Below are positions 27,301 to 35,218 of a stretch of DNA of 59,580 nt, piece after piece (the first letter of the stretch is position 1; every line of letters begins with the position of its first letter). This DNA is from Desulfobacterales bacterium (lineage in GTDB: Bacteria > Desulfobacterota > Desulfobacteria > Desulfobacterales > JADGBH01). The translations under genes were made by a program, and so were the position numbers. The stretch spans positions 1 through 59,580 of the forward strand of contig JADGBH010000021.1 in assembly GCA_015231595.1 (NCBI GenBank). The letters are read 5' to 3'. Under the pieces are notes generated by a model that had not been told where the DNA came from, ran no database searches, and saw only the letters and a list, made by a program, of their open reading frames with translations.

Positions 27301-28261
27301 CCTCGAAATAGCCATTGGTGGAAAGCAAGTTGGTAATACTGTAGAAGGACGCGAACGGTTTCCTATTAGAGTTCGCTATAACAGAGAGCTGCGGGATAAC
27401 ATCGAATCGTTGAGCAAAGTTCTTATTGCTGGAATGAACGGTAAACAAATTCCTATTATGGAACTCGCTGAGATTCGATATGTACGTGGGCCTCAAATGA
27501 TAAAAAGTGAAGATACGTTTCTTATAGGCTATGTAGTATTTGATAAGAAAGATGGATACGCCGAAGTTGATGTGGTAGAGCAATGTCAAGCCTATCTGAA
27601 GGCAAAACTCGAATCAGGAGAATTTATACTTCCTCCAGGAGTTTCCTATACATTTGCAGGGAGCTATGAAAATCAACTTCGTGCGGCTAAAACTCTAACA
27701 TTAGTACTCCCGATTGCTCTTTTCATTATCTTTATTCTGATTTATTTCCAATTCCGATCTGTCAGTACCACTATGCTTATTTTTAGTGCAGTGTTTGTTG
27801 CGTGGGCAGGAGGATTTCTTCTAATTTGGCTATATGGACAATCATGGTTCATGAATTTTAGCTTTTTTGGAGTGCATATACGTAGTTTATTTCAGATGGG
27901 ACAAATCAACATGAGCGTTGCTGTATGGGTTGGATTTTTGGCTCTTTTCGGAATCGCGACAGATGATGGTGTTATCATGGGAACATACATGGTCCAGTTA
28001 TTTCGTGAAAAAAATCCATCTTCAAAAGATGAAATCAGGGCTGTAGTAATTGAAGCTGGCACACGCCGTGTCAGAGCCTGCCTAATGACAACAGCAACTA
28101 CAATTATTGCTCTTATCCCAGTGTTAACATCCACTGGACGGGGAAGCGATATCATGGTGCCAATGGCTATACCATCCTTTGGAGGCATGCTGATTGAAGC
28201 TATGACCATGCTTATCGTCCCTGTACTTTACAGCTTAATTCAAGAAATTAAAACTGATTAA
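24347..28261 (+). CDS. CusA-type heavy-metal RND efflux pump, enlarged
   Basis: 1304 residues from ATG 24347 (GGAG 6 bases upstream; an earlier in-frame ATG at 24335 has no ribosome site). CusA/CzcA traits: 'PVDAIPDIGENQQIVFTEW', 'PQDVEDQITYPLTVSLLGIP', 'GTIVDMGIVISDNILKHL', 'LFGIATDDGVIMGTYM' and the HME-type 'SMIETVINYKPE'. The Met-rich 'IVMLQSGMRAPMGVKV' fits monovalent-metal (Cu/Ag) pumps. It is about 250 residues longer than CusA (about 1050), with additions near residues 345-415 and a hydrophobic block near 600-720. Energised by protons, it exports periplasmic or cytosolic metal through the adaptor and channel encoded upstream. Last gene of the operon; followed by a nested hairpin. Confidence 0.93.
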   Translation: MNNELKLSQTPEQRSFIGNIIGFCLTNKLVVSLFVFAIIFAGILTAPFDWNFGGIQRYPIPVDAIPDIGENQQIVFTEWMGRSPQDVEDQITYPLTVSLLGIPGVKTIRSYSMFGFSTIYIIFKDNIEFYWSRSRVLEKINSLPANTLPASVQPTLGPDATALGQIYWYTLEGLDPDGKPTGGWDQEELRTAQDWYARYWILSADGVAEVASIGGYVKEYQVDVDPDAMRAYGVTVDEVYSAVQRSNIDVGAKSIEVNRTEYFIRGIGFIKTLEDLANSVIKVNTDDIPVLVKHVAQVTLGPAARRGALDKGGAPVVGGVVVARYGDNPLAVIKHVKEKIESTRESLPSKAIINFNIVDSNTVTAFANENGFNAYENGKLNQEKWITYLKKTSRNEWPKWITLSKVTVVPFYDRTNLIYETLGTLNDAIVEEILITIIVVLVMLMNLYSSALISSMLPLAVLLTFVGMKFFGVQANIVALSGIVIAIGTIVDMGIVISDNILKHLNDADPNESRIEVVHRASAEVGGAVLTAVLTTVVSFLPVFTMIGAEGKLFKPLAYTKTFALIASIVIALTVLPPIAHTLFCSKIATKRLKQFIDISLVIGGIILCWQLSIGGGLLLILFGLYRLFEGIIPNGLKQNIPIAANILVIFAVGLLLTIDWEPLGPERGLVHNLIFVTGLIGGLLGLFKVFQYFYPRILYWALNHKILFLSIPSTLLVLSLTIWLGFGNIFGWMPDVIKKTPLVQKVAHLFPGLGKEFMPNLDEGSFLFMPTTMTHASIGEVLDILQKQDMAFNSIPEIESVVGKLGRAETPLDPAPISMIETVINYKPEYITDKSGRRINFRYDDTKKIFIRDENGELIPDSSGIPFRQWREHIQTPDDIWKEIIKAAKIPGTTSAPKLQPIAARIVMLQSGMRAPMGVKVKGQNLNVIEQVALEIEKFLKDVPSVQASAVIADRIIGKPYLEIVPDRLALARFGIPIRKFQDTLEIAIGGKQVGNTVEGRERFPIRVRYNRELRDNIESLSKVLIAGMNGKQIPIMELAEIRYVRGPQMIKSEDTFLIGYVVFDKKDGYAEVDVVEQCQAYLKAKLESGEFILPPGVSYTFAGSYENQLRAAKTLTLVLPIALFIIFILIYFQFRSVSTTMLIFSAVFVAWAGGFLLIWLYGQSWFMNFSFFGVHIRSLFQMGQINMSVAVWVGFLALFGIATDDGVIMGTYMVQLFREKNPSSKDEIRAVVIEAGTRRVRACLMTTATTIIALIPVLTSTGRGSDIMVPMAIPSFGGMLIEAMTMLIVPVLYSLIQEIKTD

Positions 28262-28270
28262 CCTTTTAAA

Positions 28271-28352
28271 ATGACATATCATTACTATTTTTAGTCATTA
28301 AAATTTGAATAAGGCTTATTTTTTAGCCTTATTCAACTGAATGATATGTCAT
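28271..28352. terminator. Nested double hairpin between convergent genes
   Basis: Outer arms ATGACATATCATT (28271-28283) and AATGATATGTCAT (28340-28352) are perfect 13-bp complements. Inside, GAATAAGGCT (28307-28316) pairs with AGCCTTATTC (28325-28334) around a T-rich loop. It sits between the pump stop and a minus-strand gene end, so it can terminate transcription both ways. Confidence 0.75.
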
Positions 28353-28359
28353 ATATTGA

Positions 28360-28521
28360 CTATCTTTCTGACGTGTCTTTATAACAGTCACAATCTTTTT
28401 CACTACAAAATTGACATGAATAATGATTTATATCGTTTTTACCTTGTTTAGCGTGTTTTACTACAAAATAAAATATTAAAAATATTATTAACGTCAGTAT
28501 AAAGATTACTATAAATTCCAT
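28360..28521 (-). CDS. 53-residue Cys-rich membrane protein
   Basis: ATG at 28521, AAAGGT 9-10 bases upstream, 53 codons to TAG at 28360. Residues 3-21 form one hydrophobic segment, then a basic stretch (VKHAKQGKND) and a cysteine cluster C-x2-C-x4-C-x-C near residues 36-46. The layout (single membrane anchor with short Cys-rich tail) resembles small FeoB-associated Cys-rich membrane proteins, but it cannot be assigned to them. It is convergent with the metal-efflux operon and downstream of the cyclase gene on the same strand by 12 bases, so it may be co-transcribed with the latter. Confidence 0.65.
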   Translation of the reverse strand: MEFIVIFILTLIIFLIFYFVVKHAKQGKNDINHYSCQFCSEKDCDCYKDTSER

Positions 28522-28533
28522 ATTTTAGACCTT

Positions 28534-31194
28534 TTATTCTGGATAAAATTTATTTAATGAAGAAATTAAAGCTATAAGTTCAGCCAATATTCCGCCTATA
28601 ATGAGGGCATTTTTTTGGTAAACAAATATTTCTTCATTGGAAATAGTCAAGGATGAAATGATGAATACAAGGTAATAGGTTATAATCGGAAAAAATGCCA
28701 TGCCTATGCATAGGTTAACTGTTTGGTAAATAAAAGTTCGTTTTAAAAATATAAACATAAAATCAAGAAATTTTTTTATTTTTCTTAAAAGCTTAATTTT
28801 AACATCAATTTTATCCATTTCTTCAGTAAATTCATCCGTAATTTTTAAAGCTTTGACAAAGTGATCCGGTGTATCTGTTTTTATTGTTTTATTAGCATCT
28901 ATTATATCTCTTTTTAATATTACTATCCTATTATGGGTATTGCCGATTATGCTTGGATAAGAATATTTAGAAGAAAATGCAAGGTAACGGTTACACTTTT
29001 CCTCTAGTAAATCCAGAGTATCAAATATTTTTTTCTTTTTTATTTTTATAATATTCTGGGTCATAGTAACGATATTATCAGTATGACTGATTATATCAAC
29101 ATATGCGAAATAAGTATTAAGGGAAATTAATTCAGTTATTCGTTTCCATAATTCCCAAACTTTTGCTACTTGAGAATCATTTTCTCCGAATAAATTTGTT
29201 ATTTTTTTTAATTCAGCTTCAGATTTTGGGACTTCATTTTTTGCTTTTACAGCTACACCGTTTAGTAATTTTATAAGCACTGGGTGTATAAAATTTGCAA
29301 ATGGGGCAAATTCTGGATCTATTAATACTTTAACGTAATATTCTCGATTGTTTTTAATGAGTTCAACTAACTTTACCAATAAAAATTGATCTATACCTTT
29401 ATGCATTTTAAAAATGATATCCTGATATATAGCCTCATCGCAATTAGGTGAAGAAAAAAGAATTTGATTTACCTGTCTTTCTGCATCGGAAATATTTCCT
29501 TCAAGAAAATTAATTCTTGAAAGCAAAAGAAGTATGAAAATTTTTTGAGTTTTAGTTGTAGTAAGGCTTAAAGCTTGTTCAAAATAGTATTGAGCTTTTC
29601 TAAAATCGGTTCGTTCAAGGTTTAGAAAACCCAACACGCAATATACCCTATAATCTTGAGGGAATTCTTTTAAAGCTGTTTTTAGAATATTTTCAGCTTC
29701 ATTAAGTTTAGAAACAAAAATACAGTCAAATGCCAGCCATATTCGTCCTCCAAGATTTTTGCCGGGCTTTATCTCTTTTACTTTGCCCCAATTATCTTCG
29801 GTCGAATCCCATATATTTCTGAAAAATCTAAGCTGAATATATGTTTTAAGCTCATAAAAAGCGTTATGAGCAATAAGAGAATCTCCTTTTATGTTAAACA
29901 GGGTATCTTCTAAAAAAGTTTCATTATCAGGTTTAGTATTCGTAAGGTAGTAATAAAATAATTTATTAATTGTATTAAAACTTAAGTAACCTAATTTATC
30001 TAAAGAAAAAGTCATGTCACGTATTTTTTTCGAAGGACAGTCTGATAAAAGATGCTTATGGCTTCCGCAGTAAAAGCAAGGAGGATGTTCTCCTTCTATT
30101 AGTTTATTTTGATAGATAAACATCACAGATTCATTTTTTACTGCTTCTTCTTTGAAAATTATTTTATAATAACTATGAGTTTGATTTGGGTTAAATAACG
30201 GATATGTGGAAAAATTAGGTCTCTCTGTTATAAGCCTATAAGCTGAAGACGATATATAGATTTCACCCAGAGTGATACTATCCCAGTTAACTTTCAAGTT
30301 ATCCACGAATATTTTTTCAGCTCTGAAATAAGGACCGGAATCAATTATTAGTTGAACCGGAAGATTATAAGCACCCTCGATTTTTTCCTTTAAATAGAGC
30401 AGAATTTTTTTTGCTAACTCTACAGCTGCCAAAGAATTATTTATTATTAATCCTATGGCATTATCTTTAAAAATTTTTTCATGTTCAGATTCTATTTTCC
30501 ATAAATTATCCTTTGTGTTTATAAATTTTTCCCAAACACTTTTAAAATCATTTTTATCATCAGTTAATATTGGTTTTAAATAAAGCAAAATATTAGTTGT
30601 TGATTCAAATACTACATCTTCATCCCATAGTACTTCATATATAGGTATTTCTTGATTATCCCATCGTCTGTCAATTATATCTATCCTATTAAATTTAAGG
30701 GGCAAAAAATGACAAACTTGATCATATAAAGGCAGACTTATGCGTATTTGTCCTCCGTCAACAAGAGGAAGTATTTTTGCTGAGATATTAACAACATTTC
30801 CAAAAATGTCGTCTTCTTCAATAATTCCTAATCCGTAGTGGACACTAATTCTTACATGGATTTGATTTCCAGGATCTTTTTTATTATTCAGCATAAATCT
30901 TTGCTGAATTTTGACAGCAGCTCTCACGGATTCTTTGGGGTCTAAAAAATACGCCATCAAAGAATCTCCAATGGTTTTTACAAATACGCCACTATGTTCA
31001 ATAATCGGAAGAGATGCTATATCTTGATGCCTTTGAAGCATTTTTCTTCCAGCTACATCTCCAAATGTCTTAAAATATTGAGTAGAACCGACTATATCTG
31101 TAAAAAGAACCGCCATTTTTTGAATATTATCTTTTGAATATTCGGTCATCGGTTTTGGCGGAGAAAATTGAGAATTATCAGTATAAAGTTTCAT
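28534..31194 (-). CDS. Class III nucleotide cyclase-domain protein with CCHC zinc knuckle and TPRs
   Basis: 886 residues. An adenylate/guanylate cyclase domain covers about 25-190: metal-binding Asp33 ('LFTDIVGSTQYF') and Asp77 ('KTIGDSLMAYF'), and 'NVVNISAK' with Asn136. Residue 140 is Lys where the transition-state Arg is expected, so activity may be altered. About 200-350 looks like a second, degenerate cyclase-like domain. A CX2CX4HX4C zinc knuckle lies at about 372-385 ('CFYCGSHKHLLSDC'). TPR-like helices follow (about 480-600), then a long helical part and two membrane segments at the C-terminus. Probably a membrane-tethered regulator; product and partner unknown. No clear ribosome site at the ATG. 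Confidence 0.8.
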   Translation of the reverse strand: MKLYTDNSQFSPPKPMTEYSKDNIQKMAVLFTDIVGSTQYFKTFGDVAGRKMLQRHQDIASLPIIEHSGVFVKTIGDSLMAYFLDPKESVRAAVKIQQRFMLNNKKDPGNQIHVRISVHYGLGIIEEDDIFGNVVNISAKILPLVDGGQIRISLPLYDQVCHFLPLKFNRIDIIDRRWDNQEIPIYEVLWDEDVVFESTTNILLYLKPILTDDKNDFKSVWEKFINTKDNLWKIESEHEKIFKDNAIGLIINNSLAAVELAKKILLYLKEKIEGAYNLPVQLIIDSGPYFRAEKIFVDNLKVNWDSITLGEIYISSSAYRLITERPNFSTYPLFNPNQTHSYYKIIFKEEAVKNESVMFIYQNKLIEGEHPPCFYCGSHKHLLSDCPSKKIRDMTFSLDKLGYLSFNTINKLFYYYLTNTKPDNETFLEDTLFNIKGDSLIAHNAFYELKTYIQLRFFRNIWDSTEDNWGKVKEIKPGKNLGGRIWLAFDCIFVSKLNEAENILKTALKEFPQDYRVYCVLGFLNLERTDFRKAQYYFEQALSLTTTKTQKIFILLLLSRINFLEGNISDAERQVNQILFSSPNCDEAIYQDIIFKMHKGIDQFLLVKLVELIKNNREYYVKVLIDPEFAPFANFIHPVLIKLLNGVAVKAKNEVPKSEAELKKITNLFGENDSQVAKVWELWKRITELISLNTYFAYVDIISHTDNIVTMTQNIIKIKKKKIFDTLDLLEEKCNRYLAFSSKYSYPSIIGNTHNRIVILKRDIIDANKTIKTDTPDHFVKALKITDEFTEEMDKIDVKIKLLRKIKKFLDFMFIFLKRTFIYQTVNLCIGMAFFPIITYYLVFIISSLTISNEEIFVYQKNALIIGGILAELIALISSLNKFYPE

Positions 31195-31431
31195 ATTTAT
31201 TTTACTTTGTTAAATCAAAATTATTTTGAATTTCTTCAATTAAAGGTATAATTTAAATGGAAATAAAATATTTTTCTAATTTTTATGCTATTTCAATAGC
31301 TCATTCATTTTCCAAGTTTTTTACTAATCCATTAATCAGTCTATTGTCAAGTTTTGAATATAAATAACTGCCCAGTTTCTGTATAGCCGCCCCCTATAAT
31401 ATCTAAAAATGAAATTATTTGATTTTTTTCC

Positions 31432-32904
31432 TTAGTAAATCATTGAATAATAGGAAATATTTTCAAAATAATATATTATAACCTTAATTGTTATTAATCC
31501 TGAAGCTGCATTATAAGATACATAAGAAGGTCCAAAAACATCTTCGAGTGATTTTATATAGATTAATGGATCCGAATTAAATTTAACTTCCGATTCAAAA
31601 TATTTAGGCAGATAATAATCTCCTCTATTATTAATAAAACGCCATTCGAAATAATAGTCGTCTGGGTATCTTGATGTGATAACTGGAGATGTCACCGTAG
31701 TATCTGGATTGCACGTTATCGTAACGATAGTTTCAGTATTATCATTCGCATAGTTAGCAATTCTTACTAATTGATATTTAGTGTTATTGGTAATAATAAA
31801 TTGCATAGATATTGGATTAGATGTGAGAGTTAATGTTGCGTTAAATTTCCCAGCACTATAACTGCAATCTATTCCATTTAATTCAAAATTCATAGTTTTT
31901 AAACTTGAATTAAGTTTTGCTGTGCAATTGACATCCCACTTTGAACAATCGGGATTATTTGGATCTGAATTTGGCCATTTACATGTAAATACACCTTCAT
32001 TTAGAAAACCTTCGACTTTAACATTATCTCCGTTATCACTTGCATCATTAATACTGTTATAAATAAAAGTTGCTGATAATTTGTTGTTTATAATCGAAAA
32101 ATTTAGAGTAACATTTCCTGAATGAGTTTCATCGACTCTAACATATGTTCCATACCCCTTCCAAGTACCTACAAAGTCATTCATTGTTATATTATTTGTT
32201 GAAGTGCATGCTAAATCTTGACTGTCGCAATTTTGATCAATTTCGTCTCCGCAAATTTCAGTTGCTCCAGGATAAATATTTGCATTATTATCATTGCAAT
32301 CTTTGTTATTTGAAACATAACCTACTGGTTGAATGCTATTTTTTACCGAATAAGCTGGATCTCCATATCCATCATGATCCGCATCAAAAAACCATACTTT
32401 GTTTTCTGCGCAAATTTCATCTATTTTCCCATTGCAATCATTATCAAATCCATCTGAACATATTTCAGACATCCCAGGATGAATATTTTGATTTGAATCG
32501 TTACAGTCTGTATTAGTTGAAACATATCCAACTGGCTTAGATGTAGCTTGTATAAAACTATTTAGGTTTCCATAACCATCTCCGTCAGCATCTAAGTACC
32601 ATTTTGAGAGGTCTGAGCATTCTTCATCTATTTTTCCATTACAGTTATTATCTTTTGAATCGCCACAAATTTCGGTAGAATCAGAATTGATATTAGCGTT
32701 AGAATCGTCACAATCAGTATGATTAGATACATATCCTTCAGGCTGAGTTTTTGCTTCAACTAATTTGTTTTTATCTCCATATCCGTCTCCATCTGCGTCA
32801 AAATACCATCTGTAATTACCATCACCTCCACCATCGTTACAGCTTACAAAGCCAATTAATATAAAAGATACACATAAAAATAAAATAAAAAAATTTTTTT
32901 TCAT
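31432..32904 (-). CDS. MopE-like lipoprotein with calcium-binding-type repeats
   Basis: 490 residues from ATG 32904, which has AGGAGG upstream; an extended frame to 33000 is not needed. Signal peptide with lipobox 'IGFVSC'. Three repeats of about 60 residues follow, each with 'D.DGDGYG' (an EF-loop-like Asp/Gly calcium pattern) and 'DCDDSNANI.....EICGD..DNNCNGKIDE', the putative metal-binding motif found in MopE and many deltaproteobacterial surface proteins. The last 260 residues are beta-rich without a recognised family. It is probably anchored in the outer membrane and faces outward or the periplasm. Function unknown; calcium binding is inferred from the family. Confidence 0.82.
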   Translation of the reverse strand: MKKNFFILFLCVSFILIGFVSCNDGGGDGNYRWYFDADGDGYGDKNKLVEAKTQPEGYVSNHTDCDDSNANINSDSTEICGDSKDNNCNGKIDEECSDLSKWYLDADGDGYGNLNSFIQATSKPVGYVSTNTDCNDSNQNIHPGMSEICSDGFDNDCNGKIDEICAENKVWFFDADHDGYGDPAYSVKNSIQPVGYVSNNKDCNDNNANIYPGATEICGDEIDQNCDSQDLACTSTNNITMNDFVGTWKGYGTYVRVDETHSGNVTLNFSIINNKLSATFIYNSINDASDNGDNVKVEGFLNEGVFTCKWPNSDPNNPDCSKWDVNCTAKLNSSLKTMNFELNGIDCSYSAGKFNATLTLTSNPISMQFIITNNTKYQLVRIANYANDNTETIVTITCNPDTTVTSPVITSRYPDDYYFEWRFINNRGDYYLPKYFESEVKFNSDPLIYIKSLEDVFGPSYVSYNAASGLITIKVIIYYFENISYYSMIY

Positions 32905-32929
32905 AAATTTCCTCCTAAAAATTAAAAAC

Positions 32930-34663
32930 TTAACGTCTAATAAGCATACCCGATCTTGGTTCTGGGAAATAACCGTTTGGAGTAACAACTTGATTTCCAT
33001 TTACAAGTACATAATCTATTCCTTCTGGAAAGACATCTGGTGTTTGAGGCGTGCTTAAGCTCTGTATTGTATCAGGATTAAAAATAACTATATCCGCCCA
33101 AAAACCTTTTTTAAGAAGTCCTCTATCTTTTATACCTAATTGAAATGCCGGAAGATAAGTTGATTTTCTAACAGCTTCTTCCATTGTAAGAATTTTTTCT
33201 TCCCTCACGTATTTTGAAAAAATTCTTGGATAACAATCATAAAAAAGATGGCTGGATTTTCCAAATCCAAATAAAATAGAGTCAGTTACTATAGAAGAAT
33301 TAGCATCTTTAATTGATGAATATATTGAACGTTCAACAAATTCATCACCCGGATAAGTAGGCGTTTCAAAGACGAGTAATTGACCGTCTTCTTCTATGAG
33401 CATATCACAAACTGCATCAAAGGCATTTTTCCCGGTTTTTTTACCGATTTCAAAAAAATTCATGCCTTCATATTTTTTATTTTTATTGCTAGCAGCACTC
33501 ATGAGAAATATAGATTTAAAACCCATAACTTTAAAAAAATTCATTGACCAAGTGTCCTTGTCTCTGTGAGGCCAGATAGATTGACCTTTTTGTATGGATT
33601 TATAAATTCTTTTTCTTGTTTTTTTATCCTTTAGCCTGTTTATTATTTTCTGACGATCCCCTGTAAGTGACCAAGGAGGAAAAAATGCAAGAGCATGAGT
33701 AAATCCAGTTCCTGTAGGCATTACATCAAAACCCATAGGCATTCCTTTTTTTATCTCATCTCCAATGTATGAAAGCCTTTTTTTTATTTCTATATCAAGG
33801 GGGATAGGAATTTTTACATGCTTGTATATTGATGCAAGAAAACGAGCTACCGAATTTGTAATTCCATCTACTATTTTATTTACATGAGGGAGCCAAAAAA
33901 GATGTGATAACTGAACTCTTACTCCACTTTGCCTGCTTATATCCATAAGTTCTTCTATAGCGTTGTCAAGAGTATTTGAATAACTTCTTATGTGACAAGT
34001 AAATACTCTGTCTTTATTCGATAAAACCTTGGCGAGCTCGATAAGCTCATTTTCGTCCGCCCCAAGACCAGGAAAATACATTAGACCGGTACTCATGCCT
34101 AAAGCACCTGCTTCTAATCCTTCCTCCAGATATTTTTTCATTATACTTATTTCTTTTTTATCGGCTATTGTGTTTTGCATACCTTTTGCCGCTATCCTTA
34201 ATAATCCATGGGGGATAAGCATTCCGCAGTTCATAGCTAAGCCTCTTTTTTCTAATGTAACAAAAAAATCGGCTGTATTATTCCAAGTTATAGATGGCGC
34301 CTGATTTTTTCCTATAATTGCTTCAATATAAGTAAATGCATCCTTTCTAAATTCATTTGAAAATGGAGCTAACCCCATTCCGCAGTTGCCTCCAACAAAA
34401 GTAGTTATACCTTGTCTTAATAACGGCTCTAATATTTGATGATGATTCTTAAGGTGAACTGATAAATCCGCATGGCTGTGAACATCTATAAAACCAGGGC
34501 ATACAACTTGGTGTTTCGCATTTATAACTATTTTTGCATTATGCTTGTCTAAATTGCTTATATCAAATATTTTGCCATTTTTTATTGCTATGTCTGAAAA
34601 ATAAGACTTATCGCCGCTTCCGTCGTAGATTCTTCCATTTTTTATAATTAAATCGAATTCCAT
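32930..34663 (-). CDS. N-acyl-D-amino-acid deacylase family amidohydrolase
   Basis: 577 residues. Amidohydrolase signatures: 'NGRIYDGSG' opening strand, metal ligands in 'GFIDVHSHADLSVHL', 'GITTFVGGNCGMGLAPF', 'ALGMSTGLMYFPG', 'RVQLSHLF' and the closing 'GLLKKGFWADIVIF'. This is the D-aminoacylase/dihydroorotase-like branch, which removes acyl groups from D-amino acids or opens cyclic amides. No signal peptide, so cytoplasmic. The ATG follows a run of G (GGGGGGGAG). It lies 26 bases upstream of the MopE-like gene on the same strand, but no functional link is obvious. Confidence 0.87.
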   Translation of the reverse strand: MEFDLIIKNGRIYDGSGDKSYFSDIAIKNGKIFDISNLDKHNAKIVINAKHQVVCPGFIDVHSHADLSVHLKNHHQILEPLLRQGITTFVGGNCGMGLAPFSNEFRKDAFTYIEAIIGKNQAPSITWNNTADFFVTLEKRGLAMNCGMLIPHGLLRIAAKGMQNTIADKKEISIMKKYLEEGLEAGALGMSTGLMYFPGLGADENELIELAKVLSNKDRVFTCHIRSYSNTLDNAIEELMDISRQSGVRVQLSHLFWLPHVNKIVDGITNSVARFLASIYKHVKIPIPLDIEIKKRLSYIGDEIKKGMPMGFDVMPTGTGFTHALAFFPPWSLTGDRQKIINRLKDKKTRKRIYKSIQKGQSIWPHRDKDTWSMNFFKVMGFKSIFLMSAASNKNKKYEGMNFFEIGKKTGKNAFDAVCDMLIEEDGQLLVFETPTYPGDEFVERSIYSSIKDANSSIVTDSILFGFGKSSHLFYDCYPRIFSKYVREEKILTMEEAVRKSTYLPAFQLGIKDRGLLKKGFWADIVIFNPDTIQSLSTPQTPDVFPEGIDYVLVNGNQVVTPNGYFPEPRSGMLIRR

Positions 34664-34957
34664 CTCCCCCCCAAAAAATCAGTTTTTAAATTAATATCCA
34701 ACTTAAAATTAAAATTACAAGTTTGATATTCTAATAAATAAAGCTTGATTTAGATAAAAAATAAGTTGTAAAGCAATGAAAAATATTTGTCAAATATTAA
34801 TGATTAACTACATTGAAGGGGATTATAGTTTGAGTAAAGTATTGGCTTTTCTTTTGATATTTAATTTTTTAAATGAATCGTTAGCTCAAGATCTGAAAAA
34901 CAATAACCAAGAGGGAGGTTTAGCTGTGGAAACGATTCTAACTACTTCATTAATAAT

Positions 34958-35218
34958 GGGTGTGTCCCATCTTTTACACATAACAGGAATGACACGTCAG
35001 ATGTACAGTATTTTGGATTTATCGTCATTCCGGGGAAAGTCAGAAAATCGTTTAGATTTTCTGACTTTAACCCGGAATCCAGAGAATATGACGACGTTAT
35101 TCTGGATTCCGGATTAAAATTGAAAAATATTCATTTTTCAATTTTTCCCGGAATGACGTCCTACGACGTTTAGTTCCTAAAAAATTTTATGCCTTTGTGT
35201 AAAAGGTGGGACACACCC
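34958..35218. mobile_element. 261-bp MITE with 23-bp terminal inverted repeats
   Basis: Left end GGGTGTGTCCCA-T-CTTTTACACA and right end, reverse-complemented, GGGTGTGTCCCA-C-CTTTTACACA: 22 of 23 bases identical. The element is flanked by TTAATAAT at 34950-34957 and 35219-35226, an 8-bp target-site duplication. It has no transposase, so it is non-autonomous and would have been moved by a transposase encoded elsewhere that makes 8-bp duplications. A separate palindromic repeat family member is nested inside it. Confidence 0.92.
35019..35172. repeat. Nested CGTCATTCCGG palindromic repeat inside the MITE
   Basis: Begins near 35021 with ATCGTCATTCCGGGG and ends with CCCGGAATGACGTCCTACGACG, so its outer ends are inverted copies. 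Inside are the GTCAGAAAATC hairpin, CCCGGAATCCAGAG opposed to ATTCTGGATTCCGG, and TTGAAAAAT opposed to ATTTTTCAA. Long stretches match bases 1-91 of the window, which lack MITE ends, showing that this unit occurs independently of the MITE. Confidence 0.8.

Noticed and set aside
32145..32516. 123-codon frame antisense to the MopE-like repeats
   Set aside because: Arises from the repeated nucleotide pattern of the opposite strand; His/Leu-rich without family.
32905..33000. N-terminal extension of the MopE-like protein by 32 residues
   Set aside because: AGGAGG and a signal peptide with lipobox fit the ATG at 32904; the extension would overlap the deacylase gene.
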